Assembly: GCF_009208565.1 (NCBI RefSeq)
Contig: NZ_WFLK01000014.1
Span: 62,001-126,000 of the forward strand
From: Janthinobacterium aquaticum
GTDB taxonomy: Bacteria; Pseudomonadota; Gammaproteobacteria; Burkholderiales; Burkholderiaceae_D
Direction of reading: 5' to 3'
Length of the DNA: 64,000 nt
Below are positions 26,456 to 35,734 of this stretch, one piece after another. The first letter of the stretch is position 1. The number at the start of each line of letters is the position of its first letter. The position numbers and the translations under genes were made by a program. The notes under the pieces were generated by a model. It saw nothing but the letters and a program-made list of their open reading frames with translations, was not told the origin of the DNA and searched no databases.

Positions 26456-26813
26456 CTTGGAAAATTGCGTGGCAAGAGCCCGGAGTATCAGCCTGCGCCG
26501 CCACGTGCGTCAGGCTTTACTTGAATCAAGAGTAGGACAAATTTTCGCACAATGCCAGATTGTTGTATTTTCTTGATAAGTCTATCGTGCGCACCTTCGT
26601 CCGATTGCCCTGCCTGGCCGCGTACCTCGTGAAGATGGCATGGTAAGTACCCGCTATGGCGCCAGGGTCAGGCTGGCAAGCAGATAGTCATCGCGCTGCA
26701 GCACGGGCGTGCTGTTTTTATTGTAATTTCTTTGTTTCCTGATAAGGAAGACCGATAGTCGCTCGGCTATAATGACGGACCAGAGTTGAGTCGCTAAAAT
26801 ACAGGTCGTTAAC
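26456..26813. promoter_or_regulatory. intergenic region with promoter of the orphan LacI gene
   Basis: 358 bp without a supportable gene. A perfect TATAAT at 26768-26773 is 40 bp before the LacI-family ATG; the matching -35 is poor. AT-rich tracts (CTGTTTTTATTGTAATTTC) precede it. No palindrome comparable to the operator at 14995-15014 is visible. Confidence 0.5.
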
Positions 26814-27824
26814 ATGAATCTCAAGAGCCTCGCAACGGCCCTCGGCATGTCGAAAACGACAGTGAGCCGGGCCTTGAACGGCTATCCGGAAGTCAATTCC
26901 CGCACCCGTGAAATCGTACTGGCAGCAGCCAAGAAGGTCGGTTACCGCCCTAATCCGCTGGCGCGCAGCCTGGCCGTCGGGCGCAGCAATGTACTGGGCA
27001 TGATTTATCCCTTGCAGCCCAGCGACTTCGGCGACAGCGTCTTTTTGTCGGTCGTCAACGGCATGTCGGACGCCGTCGAAGCGGCCAAGATGAGCCTGAT
27101 TATTGCGCCGGTTTCGCCCCAGAACGAACAGCCTTCCTATGAAAACATGGTACGCAGCCGCCAGGTCGATGGCCTGGTAGTGGGCCGCACGCGCGTCGAA
27201 GATGAGCGCATCGCTTACCTCAGCCGTGTCGGCTTTCCGTTTGTCGCCAACGGTCGCACGCGCTGCGACACGCCGTATGCCTACTTTGATTACGACAATG
27301 AAACCGGCATCGAACTGGGGCTGTCTTTTTTGCTGGCGCACGGTCACCAGCGCATCGGCCTGATCAGCGCGCCGCAGGACCTGCATTTTGCCTACGAGCG
27401 CAGGCACAGCTTTACGCGCGGCATGCTCAAAGCCGGCCTGCAGGCCGACCCGCGTTATCTGATCGACCATGCGCCCGACCGGCGCAGCGGCTACCACGCC
27501 ATGCAGCAACTGCTGGCCTGCTCGCCGCGGCCCACGGCGGTGATCGTCGACAATCACCTGTCCGGCGTGGGGGCAGTGCGCGCCGTCATGGATGCCGGTC
27601 TGGAGATCGGCAAGGATATGTCGGTGATTATCTGGGGCAATGTGCAAGACACCATGATCGGTGTCAACGTCACCACCATCGACCAGCCCGACCTGCGCCG
27701 CGCCGGCGCCAAGATGGTCGAGATGCTGCAAGCGCTGCTGGCTGGTACACCCCCGCAGCACCTGCAGGAAATCTGGCTGCCGGTGCTGCTGCCGGGGGCG
27801 ACGGTGGGGCGTTGCCGGAATTAA
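26814..27824 (+). CDS. LacI-family transcriptional regulator (orphan)
   Basis: 336 residues: HTH at the very N-terminus (NLKSLATALGMSKTTVSRALNGYPEVNSRTR), hinge LARSLAVGRSNVLGMIYP, then a sugar-binding domain (FDYDNETGIELGLSFLLAHGHQRIGLIS). The C-terminal part departs from the usual GFDD motif (VIIWGNVQDTMIGVNVTTIDQP). No transport or sugar gene adjoins it, so its targets are elsewhere. A GAGCATAA/TTATGCTC hairpin (27834-27866) follows. Confidence 0.9.
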   Translation: MNLKSLATALGMSKTTVSRALNGYPEVNSRTREIVLAAAKKVGYRPNPLARSLAVGRSNVLGMIYPLQPSDFGDSVFLSVVNGMSDAVEAAKMSLIIAPVSPQNEQPSYENMVRSRQVDGLVVGRTRVEDERIAYLSRVGFPFVANGRTRCDTPYAYFDYDNETGIELGLSFLLAHGHQRIGLISAPQDLHFAYERRHSFTRGMLKAGLQADPRYLIDHAPDRRSGYHAMQQLLACSPRPTAVIVDNHLSGVGAVRAVMDAGLEIGKDMSVIIWGNVQDTMIGVNVTTIDQPDLRRAGAKMVEMLQALLAGTPPQHLQEIWLPVLLPGATVGRCRN

Positions 27825-27833
27825 ATTAAGTCG

Positions 27834-27866
27834 GAGCATAAAGCAGGTAATCGCGGCCTTATGCTC
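27834..27866. terminator. hairpin after LacI gene
   Basis: Perfect 8-bp arms GAGCATAA (27834-27841) and TTATGCTC (27859-27866) with a 17-base loop, between convergent genes. No T-run. Confidence 0.4.
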
Positions 27867-27878
27867 ATCTTCGGGACA

Positions 27879-28979
27879 TCAGCTGACGCTGGGTTTTCCG
27901 TTTTCCTCTGCAGGCAAGTGCATCAGTACGGTTGCTTTTAACTGTTCTGCATGGGTGTACAGATCATCGAGACTTGCAATGGGAAATTTTTCCTCTTCCT
28001 TCTTGTGATTGAACAAACCGACAGCGAGCTTCTCGGTATTATTGAATCGCAGGCGACAAACCGGTTTGCGATTATTGTCATCAAGCAAAATAGCGCAGTA
28101 GCTCTGCGAGTCGCGCATGACGATTCTGCGTGAGCTTACTACCCCGCGCAAGATGGCACGAATGATGTGTAATCCTTCAATTTCTTCGGCCGTCGTGACA
28201 ATTGGGTTTTCTACTATGCCTTCGGGAGGAATGACAGGAACCACCTCTTGGACTGGAGATGATTCTGGTGTCATTGCACCTTTGAGACGATCATTTATTC
28301 GTTCGCCCAAAAGCTGTTCAAACGCGCGTTTGGTGATCGTGGTGAACTGGTCTTTGACAGCGGGTGTGAAGCGTTTTCCTCCTAGTAAATCTGAGGAAAG
28401 TAGTCTGACGAAATCTTCAGAGGGATTGTGCATCCATTCGGACAGGCGATTCTGAATGGCGCGGGTATATTTCAGATCATTCGCTGTCGTCAAGATGGTA
28501 TCAACATCAAACAACGATTTTGCAAATTTCTTCAGTTCATCAACATCGCGTTCTTTGAAATCCAGAATGTTGAATTCAAAGAAAGGCTTTTCATCCATTT
28601 TATTGGGCTGTTCGAGATCGGTGAAGAATCTGTATGTAAGACCATTTGTCAAAACGCCAAATCTTGCTGCTGTGACATGAAAATACCTGAAAAGTTGGCT
28701 GGCGTGATTGATGCTGAGATCTCCACCACTCTTCTTACATTCAAACAATATGATCGGCTTCCCGTCGCTCAGGATCGCATAATCGACCTTTTCGCCTTTT
28801 TTCGTTCCCACATCAGCAATTAATTCGGGGGTTACTTCTGTAGGATCAAAAACGTTATATCCCAAAATCTGGATGAAAGGCATGATCATCGCATTTTTGG
28901 TGGCTTCCTCCGTCTGAATAATATCTTTAGTCGTGGAGATTCTTGAGGCAAGTCCGCGGAGTTGGTCGATTAAATCCAT
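27879..28979 (-). CDS. orphan HsdR N-terminal-type nuclease-like protein
   Basis: 366 residues. The N-terminal 180 residues match the type I restriction enzyme R-subunit N-terminal region: EEATKNAMIMPFIQILGYNVFDPTEVTPE, then a PD-(D/E)xK active site with Asp66 in KVDYAIL and Glu80-x-Lys82 in ILFECKK. There is no helicase domain and no methylase or specificity gene nearby. The C-terminal 120 residues (from about IEGLHIIRAIL) form a second domain with unknown role. ATG 28979 gives the usual family start MDLIDQL; the upstream frame is not protein-like. Base composition is markedly lower in GC than its surroundings, suggesting acquisition by transfer. Likely a defence or DNA-processing nuclease (inference). 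Confidence 0.82.
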   Translation of the reverse strand: MDLIDQLRGLASRISTTKDIIQTEEATKNAMIMPFIQILGYNVFDPTEVTPELIADVGTKKGEKVDYAILSDGKPIILFECKKSGGDLSINHASQLFRYFHVTAARFGVLTNGLTYRFFTDLEQPNKMDEKPFFEFNILDFKERDVDELKKFAKSLFDVDTILTTANDLKYTRAIQNRLSEWMHNPSEDFVRLLSSDLLGGKRFTPAVKDQFTTITKRAFEQLLGERINDRLKGAMTPESSPVQEVVPVIPPEGIVENPIVTTAEEIEGLHIIRAILRGVVSSRRIVMRDSQSYCAILLDDNNRKPVCRLRFNNTEKLAVGLFNHKKEEEKFPIASLDDLYTHAEQLKATVLMHLPAEENGKPSVS

Positions 28980-29565
28980 TGCTTTTCCTATGCTATTGAG
29001 TAGAAGTGCGCGCCTGTATCCGTCCACAAAAATACAGAATGAATGAATAATTTTTGCATAATTACTATCTCAATGGCAACGAAAATTAATAAATAATCGT
29101 AGTTAGATGCATGTCCTTATGCACAATTCAGCGTTAGCCGTGGGCCAGGTTCATTTTTCTTAGCGCTCCAGCGACGAGTCGTATCTTTTTCAGTCCCTTC
29201 CACATCGCTTTTACACCTGTTTCATCATCGCTTTTCTTGCCAAAAAACCGCCTCGCCGTGATTGAACCTGACCACTTTGTTCAAGTCTGGCCTGGACGGT
29301 TGCATCCATAACTTGTGTTCGCTGCCAATGTGGCGCCATGATGTCCCGCCAGTCGACCGACTCGTTACTCAAGAAGCGATCTACTGTAATGGTCTCACCA
29401 CAACCGTCGCAGGACTCAGGAATACTCACCGTTGGATGCGCTGCAAACCTTACAAGAGCAGATGCGAAAATTGACCAGCTACGCTGACTTCAGGCACTGG
29501 CTAGCCGCAGCTTGGAGTTATGTATAAGGGCATGGGGCTAATGCCGCTATGTGAATGCATTTCAC
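28980..29565. other. AT-richer intergenic patch with no supportable gene
   Basis: About 585 bp between the orphan nuclease gene and REP copy 3. Short open frames exist, e.g. 29211-29429 minus strand (72 residues with CDGCGE near a GTG start), but none has a ribosome site and recognisable domain. The sequence may be a decayed remnant of whatever brought in the nuclease gene. Confidence 0.45.
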
Positions 29566-29667
29566 GTAGGTCGGATTAGCGGGGCAAAGCCCCGCGTAAT
29601 CCGACAACATTGTTGGCGTCAGCGGTGTTGTCGGATTACGGCCCCTTCGGGGCCTAATCCGACCTAC
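29566..29667. repeat. REP element, copy 3
   Basis: Bipartite element: GTAGGTCGGATTAG at 29566-29579 and CTAATCCGACCTAC at 29654-29667. The first inner hairpin has GCGGGGCAAAGCCCCGC in its loop, the second GGCCCCTTCGGGGCC. The right end contains the stop codon of the minus-strand oxidoreductase gene (29664-29666). Confidence 0.88.
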
Positions 29668-32600
29668 GCCGCCCGGCGTTGCCCTGCCAACACAGCCAGT
29701 AGGCGCGCCTGCTCCTGGCGATATGTCTCCACCGCCTTTTCCTTCACATGCCCAAAGCCGCGTATGGCTTCGGGCAGGCTGGCCAGTTCGACGCAGACGG
29801 CGTGGTTGTCCGCCGTCAGGTCGGCCAGCAGGCCAGCCAACATTTCACGGTATTGAACGATCAGCGCGCGCTCCATCTTGCGCTCGGCGGTGTAGCCGAA
29901 CACATCAAAGGCGCCGCCGCGCAAGCCCCGGGCCTTGGCCAGCAGGCGAAAGGCGCGCCACATCCATGAGCCGAACTCGGCTTTTACCAGGTGGCCCTGA
30001 CCGTCTTTTTTGGCAAACAGCGGCGGCGCCAGGTTGAATTTGACCGAGAAGTTGCCGTCGAACTGCTGCGCCAGTTGTTCGGCAAAGCGGCCATCCGTGT
30101 ACAGGCGCGCCACCTCGTATTCGTCCTTGTAGGCCAGCAGCTTGAAATAGGACTTGGTCACGGCCGTGCTTAGTTTCTTGCCCAGCCCCAGCGCATTTTC
30201 ACGGTCACGTACCTGCTTGACCAGCGTGCTGTAGCCATCGGCGTACGCCGAGTCCTGGTAGTCGGTCAGAAAGGCGATGCGCTTTTGCAGCAGGCTGTCG
30301 AGGCTTTGCGGCATCTGCAGCACCACTGCCTGCTGTGGCGTGGCGATCTGCGTGACGCGGCGCGCGTCGTGGGCCGCGCGCCGGCCCCACAAAAAGCTTT
30401 TCTTGTTCGACTCGATGCCCACGCCATTCAATTCAATCGCGCGCAGCAGCGCCGCTTCGGTCAACGGTATGCGGCCCTTCTGCCAGGCGTAGCCGAGCAT
30501 GAACAGATTGGCGGCAATCGAGTCACCCATCAGTGCGGTGGCCAGTTTGGTGGCATCGATAAAGTCGGCGGCGTCGGCGCCGCCGACCGATTCCTCGATC
30601 AGCTGGCGCACCTGTGCGGCCGGATACTGCCAGTCGGCGTTCTGCGCAAACGTACCTGGTGGCTGCTCGTGCAGGTTGACCACCGCCAGGCTGCGGCCCG
30701 GACGCATTTTCGACACCGCATCCTGCGCGCCGGCCGTCAGCATGTCGCAGCCCAGAATCAGATCGGCTTCGCCGGTGGCGATGCGCTGCGCGCGCAGCAG
30801 CGCCGGCGTGCGGGCAATCTTCACATGCGAGGTGACCGAGCCGTTCTTTTGCGACATGCCGGTCATGTCCAGCACCGAGGCGCCTTTGCCTTCCAGGTGC
30901 GCCGCCATGCCCATCAGCGCGCCCACGGTAATGACGCCGGTGCCGCCGATGCCGTTGATCAAAATGTTGTAGGGCGCGTCGCACGAAGGCAGCACTGGCT
31001 CCGGCAAGGGGCCGAAGTCATCCTGTTTGGCCGCACCGGTGCGGGTTTTTTTCAGGCTGCCGCCTTCGATGGTGACAAAGCTCGGGCAAAAGCCCTTGGC
31101 GCACGAATAATCCTTGTTGCATGACGACTGGTCGATGGCCCGCTTGCGGCCGAACTCGGTTTCCTTGGGCAGGATCGATACGCAGTTCGACTGCACGCCA
31201 CAGTCGCCGCAGCCTTCGCAGACGGCGTCGTTGATCACCATGCGTTTGGCCACGTCCGGGTACTCGCCTTTTTTGCGGCGGCGGCGTTTTTCGGCGGCGC
31301 AGGTCTGGTCGTAGATCAGCACCGATACGCCGGCCACTTCGCGCAGCTCCCGCTGCACGGCGTCCATGTCCTTGCGGTCATGCAGGGTCAGATGCGCCGG
31401 CAGATTGCTGCGGTCGCTGTAGCGCGCCAGGTCTTCGGTCACCAGCGCAATGCGCGCCACGCCTTCGGCTGCCACCTGCTGCGCCATCATCGGCACCGTG
31501 ATCTGGCCGTCCACCGGCTGGCCGCCGGTCATGGCCACCGCGTCGTTGTACAGGATCTTGTAGGTAATATTGACCTTGGCCGCCTGCGCGGCGCGAATCG
31601 CCAGATAGCCGGAGTGGAAGTAAGTGCCGTCGCCCAGGTTCTGGAATACGTGCGGCAGCGTGGAGAAAGCCGCCTGGCCGATCCACGGTGCGCCTTCGCC
31701 GCCCATATGGGTGGTCAGCTTGTTCATCTCGGGGTAGATCGAGGTGGCCATCACATGGCAGCCGATGCCGGCCAGCGCCAGGCTGCCGTCGGGCACCTTG
31801 GTCGAGGTGTTGTGCGGGCAGCCCGAGCAATAAAATGCCGGGCGGAACGGCGTATTGACGGCCTTTTTCAGCACCGCGTCTTTGGCGTCCAAAAACGTCA
31901 AACGCGCCTTGATCAGGTCGCACGTGACCGGGTCCGACACCAGCCGCGCAATCCTGCTGGCAATCACGCGCGCCACTTGCGAGACCGAGAAGTCGGCCTT
32001 GGAAGTGAGCAGCCATTCGCCGCGCGGCGCTACCCATTCACCTTTTTCATCGAACTTGCCGATCACGCGCGGGCGCACGTCGTCGCGCCAGTTGTACAGT
32101 TGCTCCTTGAGCTGGTATTCGACCATCTGGCGCTTTTCTTCCACCACCAGGATTTCGTCGAGGCCTTGCGCAAATTCGCGCACGCTGTCCGGTTCCAGGG
32201 GCCACGGCATGGCCACCTTGAACAGGCGCAGGCCCAGGTTCGCCGCCATCGGCTCGTCGATACCCAGCTCTTCCAGCGCTTCCAGTACATCGAGATACGA
32301 CTTGCCCGAGGCAATAATGCCCAGGCGCGCATGGGCGCTGTCGATGGTGGTGTGGTTGAGCTTGTTCTTGCGCGCGTAGGCCAGCGCTGCATAGATCTTG
32401 TAGTCCTGCATCAGCGCTTCCTGGTTGCGCGCCTGCTGGCCCAGCGGAATACTCGATAGGCGCGCGTTCAGGCCGCCTTCCGGCATCACGAAGTCCTGCG
32501 GGATTTTTACTTCCACGCGGAACGGATCGGCGTCGACCGAGGCCGATGATTCGACCGTGTCGGCCAGCGCCTTGAAGGCCACCGTGCAGCCGGAAAAGCG

Positions 32601-33251
32601 CGACATGGCCCAGCCGTGGATGCCCAGGTCCAGGTATTCCTGCACATTGCACGGATACAGCACCGGGATCATCGAAGCGGAAAACAGATGGTCGGACTGG
32701 TGCGGCAGCGTCGAGGAATACGCGCCATGGTCGTCGCCGGCCACCAGCAGCACGCCGCCATGTTTCGACGTGCCCGCATGGTTCATATGCTTGAAGACAT
32801 CGCCGCAGCGGTCCACGCCCGGGCCCTTGCCGTACCACATGGCAAACACGCCATCGTACTTTGCCGGACCGATCAGGTCGACTTGCTGCGAGCCCCAAAC
32901 GGCGGTAGCGGCCAGGTCTTCGTTGACGCCCGGTACGAACTGCACCTTGTGCGCTTCCAGATGGCCCCTGGCCTTCCACAGGTTCTCATCGAGGCCGCCC
33001 AGGGGCGAGCCCCGATAGCCGGAAATAAAGCCGGCCGTGTTCAGGCCGGCTGCCTGGTCGCGCAGGCGCTGCAGCATCGGCAGGCGTACCAGCGCCTGGA
33101 TGCCGGACAGGAAAATGGTGCCTGAAGTGGCCGTGTATTTGTCGTCGAGGCTGATGCTGGTCAGGCGCGCTGCGTCTGGCGAGGAAGTAGATGGCGCGGC
33201 ACCGGCGTCTCTGGCGGACGCTGCGGAGCCGGTTTCCGTGATCACGGACAT
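29664..33251 (-). CDS. fused indolepyruvate:ferredoxin oxidoreductase (IorA/IorB type)
   Basis: 1195 residues, the usual length for the fused proteobacterial enzyme that oxidatively decarboxylates aryl or branched 2-oxo acids with CoA and ferredoxin. Order: N-terminal pyrimidine-type domain (GYRGSPLGGLDENLWKARGHL), thiamine-diphosphate domain (CSGCPHNTSTKVPDGS, GAPWIGQAAF), Fe-S cysteines at about residues 675-720 (CEGCGDCGVQSNC and CNKDYSCAKGFC), then the gamma domain (NGIGGTGVITVGALMGMAAHLEGKG). The ATG at 33251 has GGAGAC before it. A LysR gene lies just upstream on the same strand. It ends within REP copy 3. Confidence 0.93.
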   Translation of the reverse strand: MSVITETGSAASARDAGAAPSTSSPDAARLTSISLDDKYTATSGTIFLSGIQALVRLPMLQRLRDQAAGLNTAGFISGYRGSPLGGLDENLWKARGHLEAHKVQFVPGVNEDLAATAVWGSQQVDLIGPAKYDGVFAMWYGKGPGVDRCGDVFKHMNHAGTSKHGGVLLVAGDDHGAYSSTLPHQSDHLFSASMIPVLYPCNVQEYLDLGIHGWAMSRFSGCTVAFKALADTVESSASVDADPFRVEVKIPQDFVMPEGGLNARLSSIPLGQQARNQEALMQDYKIYAALAYARKNKLNHTTIDSAHARLGIIASGKSYLDVLEALEELGIDEPMAANLGLRLFKVAMPWPLEPDSVREFAQGLDEILVVEEKRQMVEYQLKEQLYNWRDDVRPRVIGKFDEKGEWVAPRGEWLLTSKADFSVSQVARVIASRIARLVSDPVTCDLIKARLTFLDAKDAVLKKAVNTPFRPAFYCSGCPHNTSTKVPDGSLALAGIGCHVMATSIYPEMNKLTTHMGGEGAPWIGQAAFSTLPHVFQNLGDGTYFHSGYLAIRAAQAAKVNITYKILYNDAVAMTGGQPVDGQITVPMMAQQVAAEGVARIALVTEDLARYSDRSNLPAHLTLHDRKDMDAVQRELREVAGVSVLIYDQTCAAEKRRRRKKGEYPDVAKRMVINDAVCEGCGDCGVQSNCVSILPKETEFGRKRAIDQSSCNKDYSCAKGFCPSFVTIEGGSLKKTRTGAAKQDDFGPLPEPVLPSCDAPYNILINGIGGTGVITVGALMGMAAHLEGKGASVLDMTGMSQKNGSVTSHVKIARTPALLRAQRIATGEADLILGCDMLTAGAQDAVSKMRPGRSLAVVNLHEQPPGTFAQNADWQYPAAQVRQLIEESVGGADAADFIDATKLATALMGDSIAANLFMLGYAWQKGRIPLTEAALLRAIELNGVGIESNKKSFLWGRRAAHDARRVTQIATPQQAVVLQMPQSLDSLLQKRIAFLTDYQDSAYADGYSTLVKQVRDRENALGLGKKLSTAVTKSYFKLLAYKDEYEVARLYTDGRFAEQLAQQFDGNFSVKFNLAPPLFAKKDGQGHLVKAEFGSWMWRAFRLLAKARGLRGGAFDVFGYTAERKMERALIVQYREMLAGLLADLTADNHAVCVELASLPEAIRGFGHVKEKAVETYRQEQARLLAVLAGQRRAA

Positions 33252-33413
33252 GGCTGTCTCCAAAATGGTATTCAGATGACGGCTGTCTCGCGCGGTGCCC
33301 GGGTCAGGCGCGCACAATATGGCCGCAGATACCGCGTGTGGCGGCCAGCCCAGTGTAGGAGGATAGTGGGGGCACCGGCAAATACGCATTGCCGATAGGG
33401 TTATAAGAAAATC

Positions 33414-34355
33414 TTATGCAGCAGCTGGCAGCATCTGTGCGCCTTGCCACTGGCCGCTCTGGCACAGCTGCTCGGTGACCTGGCGCACCAGGTTCTTGAT
33501 GGCCGTGCCGGCATTGGTTAGCGGAATGGTTTTCGAGGCGCACAGTGCCACCGTGCGCGACAGCGCCGGGCTGTGGATGGTGTAGCTGGACAGGGCGCCG
33601 CTGTCGAGTTCGGCCAGCAACGGTGCTGTGGGCAAAATGGTGGCGCCCATGCCCGCCAGCAGGGCCGACTTCAGGATGGCGATCGAGTTGATTTCAATCA
33701 CCTGCGTGGTGGCCAGGCCGGCGGCGCGCGCGCGGCTGTCGATGCGCGGGCGCACGCCATGCTGGGCAGCCGGCAGGATCAGGGTGGTGGCCAGCGCCTG
33801 GATCAGCGGCAGCGACGGGCCGCTTGGTGCATACGGGGCGTCGCTGCGGCAGATAAAGCGCATTTCTTCTTCTACCAGCGCGCTGCTGGAAAACGGCGTC
33901 AGCTGACCGTCATCGAACAGCACGGCCAGGTTCAGGCGGCCCGATTTCAGCTGTTCGGTCAGGTTGCCGGTGATTTCTTCGGTCAGCTGCAGCGTGATTT
34001 CCGGATACTGCGCGCGCGCGGCCAGCAACAGCGGCAGCGCCAGCGCGCCCGAGATGCTGTGCGGCAGGCCCAGCGTGACATTGCCGGCCGGACGCACCGC
34101 GCTTTGCGTGACGGCCGAACGGGCGTCGGCCAGCTGCTTGAGGATCGCTTGCGCGTGTTCGTAAAAAATCTTGCCGGCGTCGGTGCTGAGCACGCCTTGC
34201 GCCGAGCGGTGCAGCAACTGCACGCCCAGCTCGTCTTCGAGCTGGCGCAGCTGCTGCGTTAGCGCCGGCTGCGCCACGTGCAACGTCAGCGCGGCGCGCG
34301 ACAGCGAGCCGTGGTCGACAATGGCGACGAAATATCGGAGTTGACGCAATTCCAT
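33414..34355 (-). CDS. LysR-family regulator (Nac/CysB-like effector type)
   Basis: 313 residues beginning MELRQLRYFVAIVDHGSLSRAALTLHVAQPALTQQLRQLEDELGVQLL, a textbook LysR HTH, with effector domain to the C-terminus. Similar regulators (Nac/CbbR side of the family) lie beside varied metabolic genes. It precedes the indolepyruvate oxidoreductase gene by 162 bp on the same strand and is divergent from the HD-GYP gene, so either may be a target. No convincing T-N11-A site was isolated. Confidence 0.92.
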   Translation of the reverse strand: MELRQLRYFVAIVDHGSLSRAALTLHVAQPALTQQLRQLEDELGVQLLHRSAQGVLSTDAGKIFYEHAQAILKQLADARSAVTQSAVRPAGNVTLGLPHSISGALALPLLLAARAQYPEITLQLTEEITGNLTEQLKSGRLNLAVLFDDGQLTPFSSSALVEEEMRFICRSDAPYAPSGPSLPLIQALATTLILPAAQHGVRPRIDSRARAAGLATTQVIEINSIAILKSALLAGMGATILPTAPLLAELDSGALSSYTIHSPALSRTVALCASKTIPLTNAGTAIKNLVRQVTEQLCQSGQWQGAQMLPAAA

Positions 34356-34415
34356 GACAAACCAGTCTCTTTATTTTTATCAGCGGTGCACGCTGCAATG
34401 CAGCATAGGCGCCTG

Positions 34416-34443
34416 TTTTCAGCAATTACAATTTTGCTATACT
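34416..34443 (+). promoter_or_regulatory. sigma-70-type promoter of the HD-GYP gene
   Basis: TTTTCA (34416-34421), a 16-bp spacer and TATACT (34438-34443), 58 bp before the ATG at 34502, in the gap divergent from the LysR gene. Confidence 0.5.
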
Positions 34444-34501
34444 CATTCTAGCGCTTCCTGTGCGCGTACAGCGCACGCCGACCGATTTGCGGGATGAGAC
34501 C

Positions 34502-35734
34502 ATGCTCAAGAAAGTCGATGCTTCCCAACTAAAAGTGGGCATGTATGTCCATGACCTCAGCTGCGACTGGCTGGCCCATCCCTTTATGCGCAACCGCTTC
34601 CTGCTGCGCAGCGACGAAGAAATCCGCAAGATCTTCGACGCCGGCATTCACGATGTGGTGATCGACAACAGCAAGGGCCTCGATGTGCAGGATGCGCCGA
34701 CGCTGGCGCAGGCGGCCGCTGCCACCGAGAGCGAACTGGTGCAGGTGGCCGGCACGCTGCCAGCCGTGCCGACGATTTCGCGCGTGTCGCTGGCGGCCGA
34801 ACTGGCGCGCGCGACCCAGCTGCGGCGCCAGGCCAGCGGCGTGGTGCGCACCGTCATGGCCGACGTCCGGCTGGGCAATGCTGTCGAGCTCGACCGCGTG
34901 CAGCCGATGGTGGAACACATTACCGAGTCGATTTTGCGCAATCCCGGCGCGCTGGTCGGTCTGCTGCGCATCAAGACCAAGGACGACTACACCTTTTTGC
35001 ATTCGGTCAGCGTATGCGCGCTGATGGTGGCGTTCTGCCGTTCGCGCGGTATCGACGCCGCTACCACGCACCAGGCTGGCCTGGGTGGCTTGCTGCACGA
35101 TACCGGCAAAGCGATGGTGGCTGACGCCATCCTCAACAAGCCCGGCCCCTTGAGTGCGGAAGAGTTTGCACTGATCAAGTGCCATCCGCGCGATGGTCAC
35201 GATATATTGTTGAAATCAGGAAACGTGGGGCCGATACCGCTCGATATCACCCTGCATCACCACGAACGGCGCGACGGCAGCGGCTATCCCGATGGCCTGG
35301 CCGGCGACACCATCAGCGAACTGGCGCAGATGGCGGCGATTGTCGATGTGTATGACGCGCTGACGTCCGAGCGCAGCTACCACCGGGCGATCCCGGCCGC
35401 CGAAGCGCTGCGCAAGATTTATGAATGGAGCAAATTTCACTTCAATCCGGTGTTCGTGCAGGACTTTATGCGCTGCGTCGGCATCTATCCGGTCGGCACG
35501 CTGGTCAGGCTGGAATCGGGCCGGCTGGCGGTGGTGATCGAGGCGCACGAGACCAATCTGCTGGCGCCCAAGGTCAATGTTTTCTTCAGCACCAAAAGCA
35601 ATGCCTATATCAAGCCCGAGATGCTGGACCTGTCGCGCGGCATGGGTTTTGGCGGCGCCGACAAGATCGTCGGCCACGAGTCGGCCGCCAAATGGCAGGT
35701 CGATCCGATGCGCTTCCTGTCGCTGGCCGACTAG
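34502..35734 (+). CDS. HD-GYP cyclic-di-GMP phosphodiesterase with DUF3391
   Basis: 410 residues. An N-terminal DUF3391 domain (LKKVDASQLKVGMYVHDLSCDWLAHPFMRNRF) precedes an HD-GYP domain. The metal site LLHDTGK has H199-D200, and the GYP element HHERRDGSGYPDGL lies near residue 251, so it should be catalytically active in hydrolysing c-di-GMP. GATGAGACC precedes the ATG; a longer frame from 34460 lacks support. Its stop overlaps by 4 bp the stop of the convergent GGDEF gene, an arrangement that pairs degradation with synthesis. Confidence 0.92.
   Translation: MLKKVDASQLKVGMYVHDLSCDWLAHPFMRNRFLLRSDEEIRKIFDAGIHDVVIDNSKGLDVQDAPTLAQAAAATESELVQVAGTLPAVPTISRVSLAAELARATQLRRQASGVVRTVMADVRLGNAVELDRVQPMVEHITESILRNPGALVGLLRIKTKDDYTFLHSVSVCALMVAFCRSRGIDAATTHQAGLGGLLHDTGKAMVADAILNKPGPLSAEEFALIKCHPRDGHDILLKSGNVGPIPLDITLHHHERRDGSGYPDGLAGDTISELAQMAAIVDVYDALTSERSYHRAIPAAEALRKIYEWSKFHFNPVFVQDFMRCVGIYPVGTLVRLESGRLAVVIEAHETNLLAPKVNVFFSTKSNAYIKPEMLDLSRGMGFGGADKIVGHESAAKWQVDPMRFLSLAD

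Noticed and set aside
29211-29429. 72-residue minus-strand frame with CDGCGE
   Set aside because: GTG start without ribosome site and no confident family; kept only as a note within the intergenic patch.
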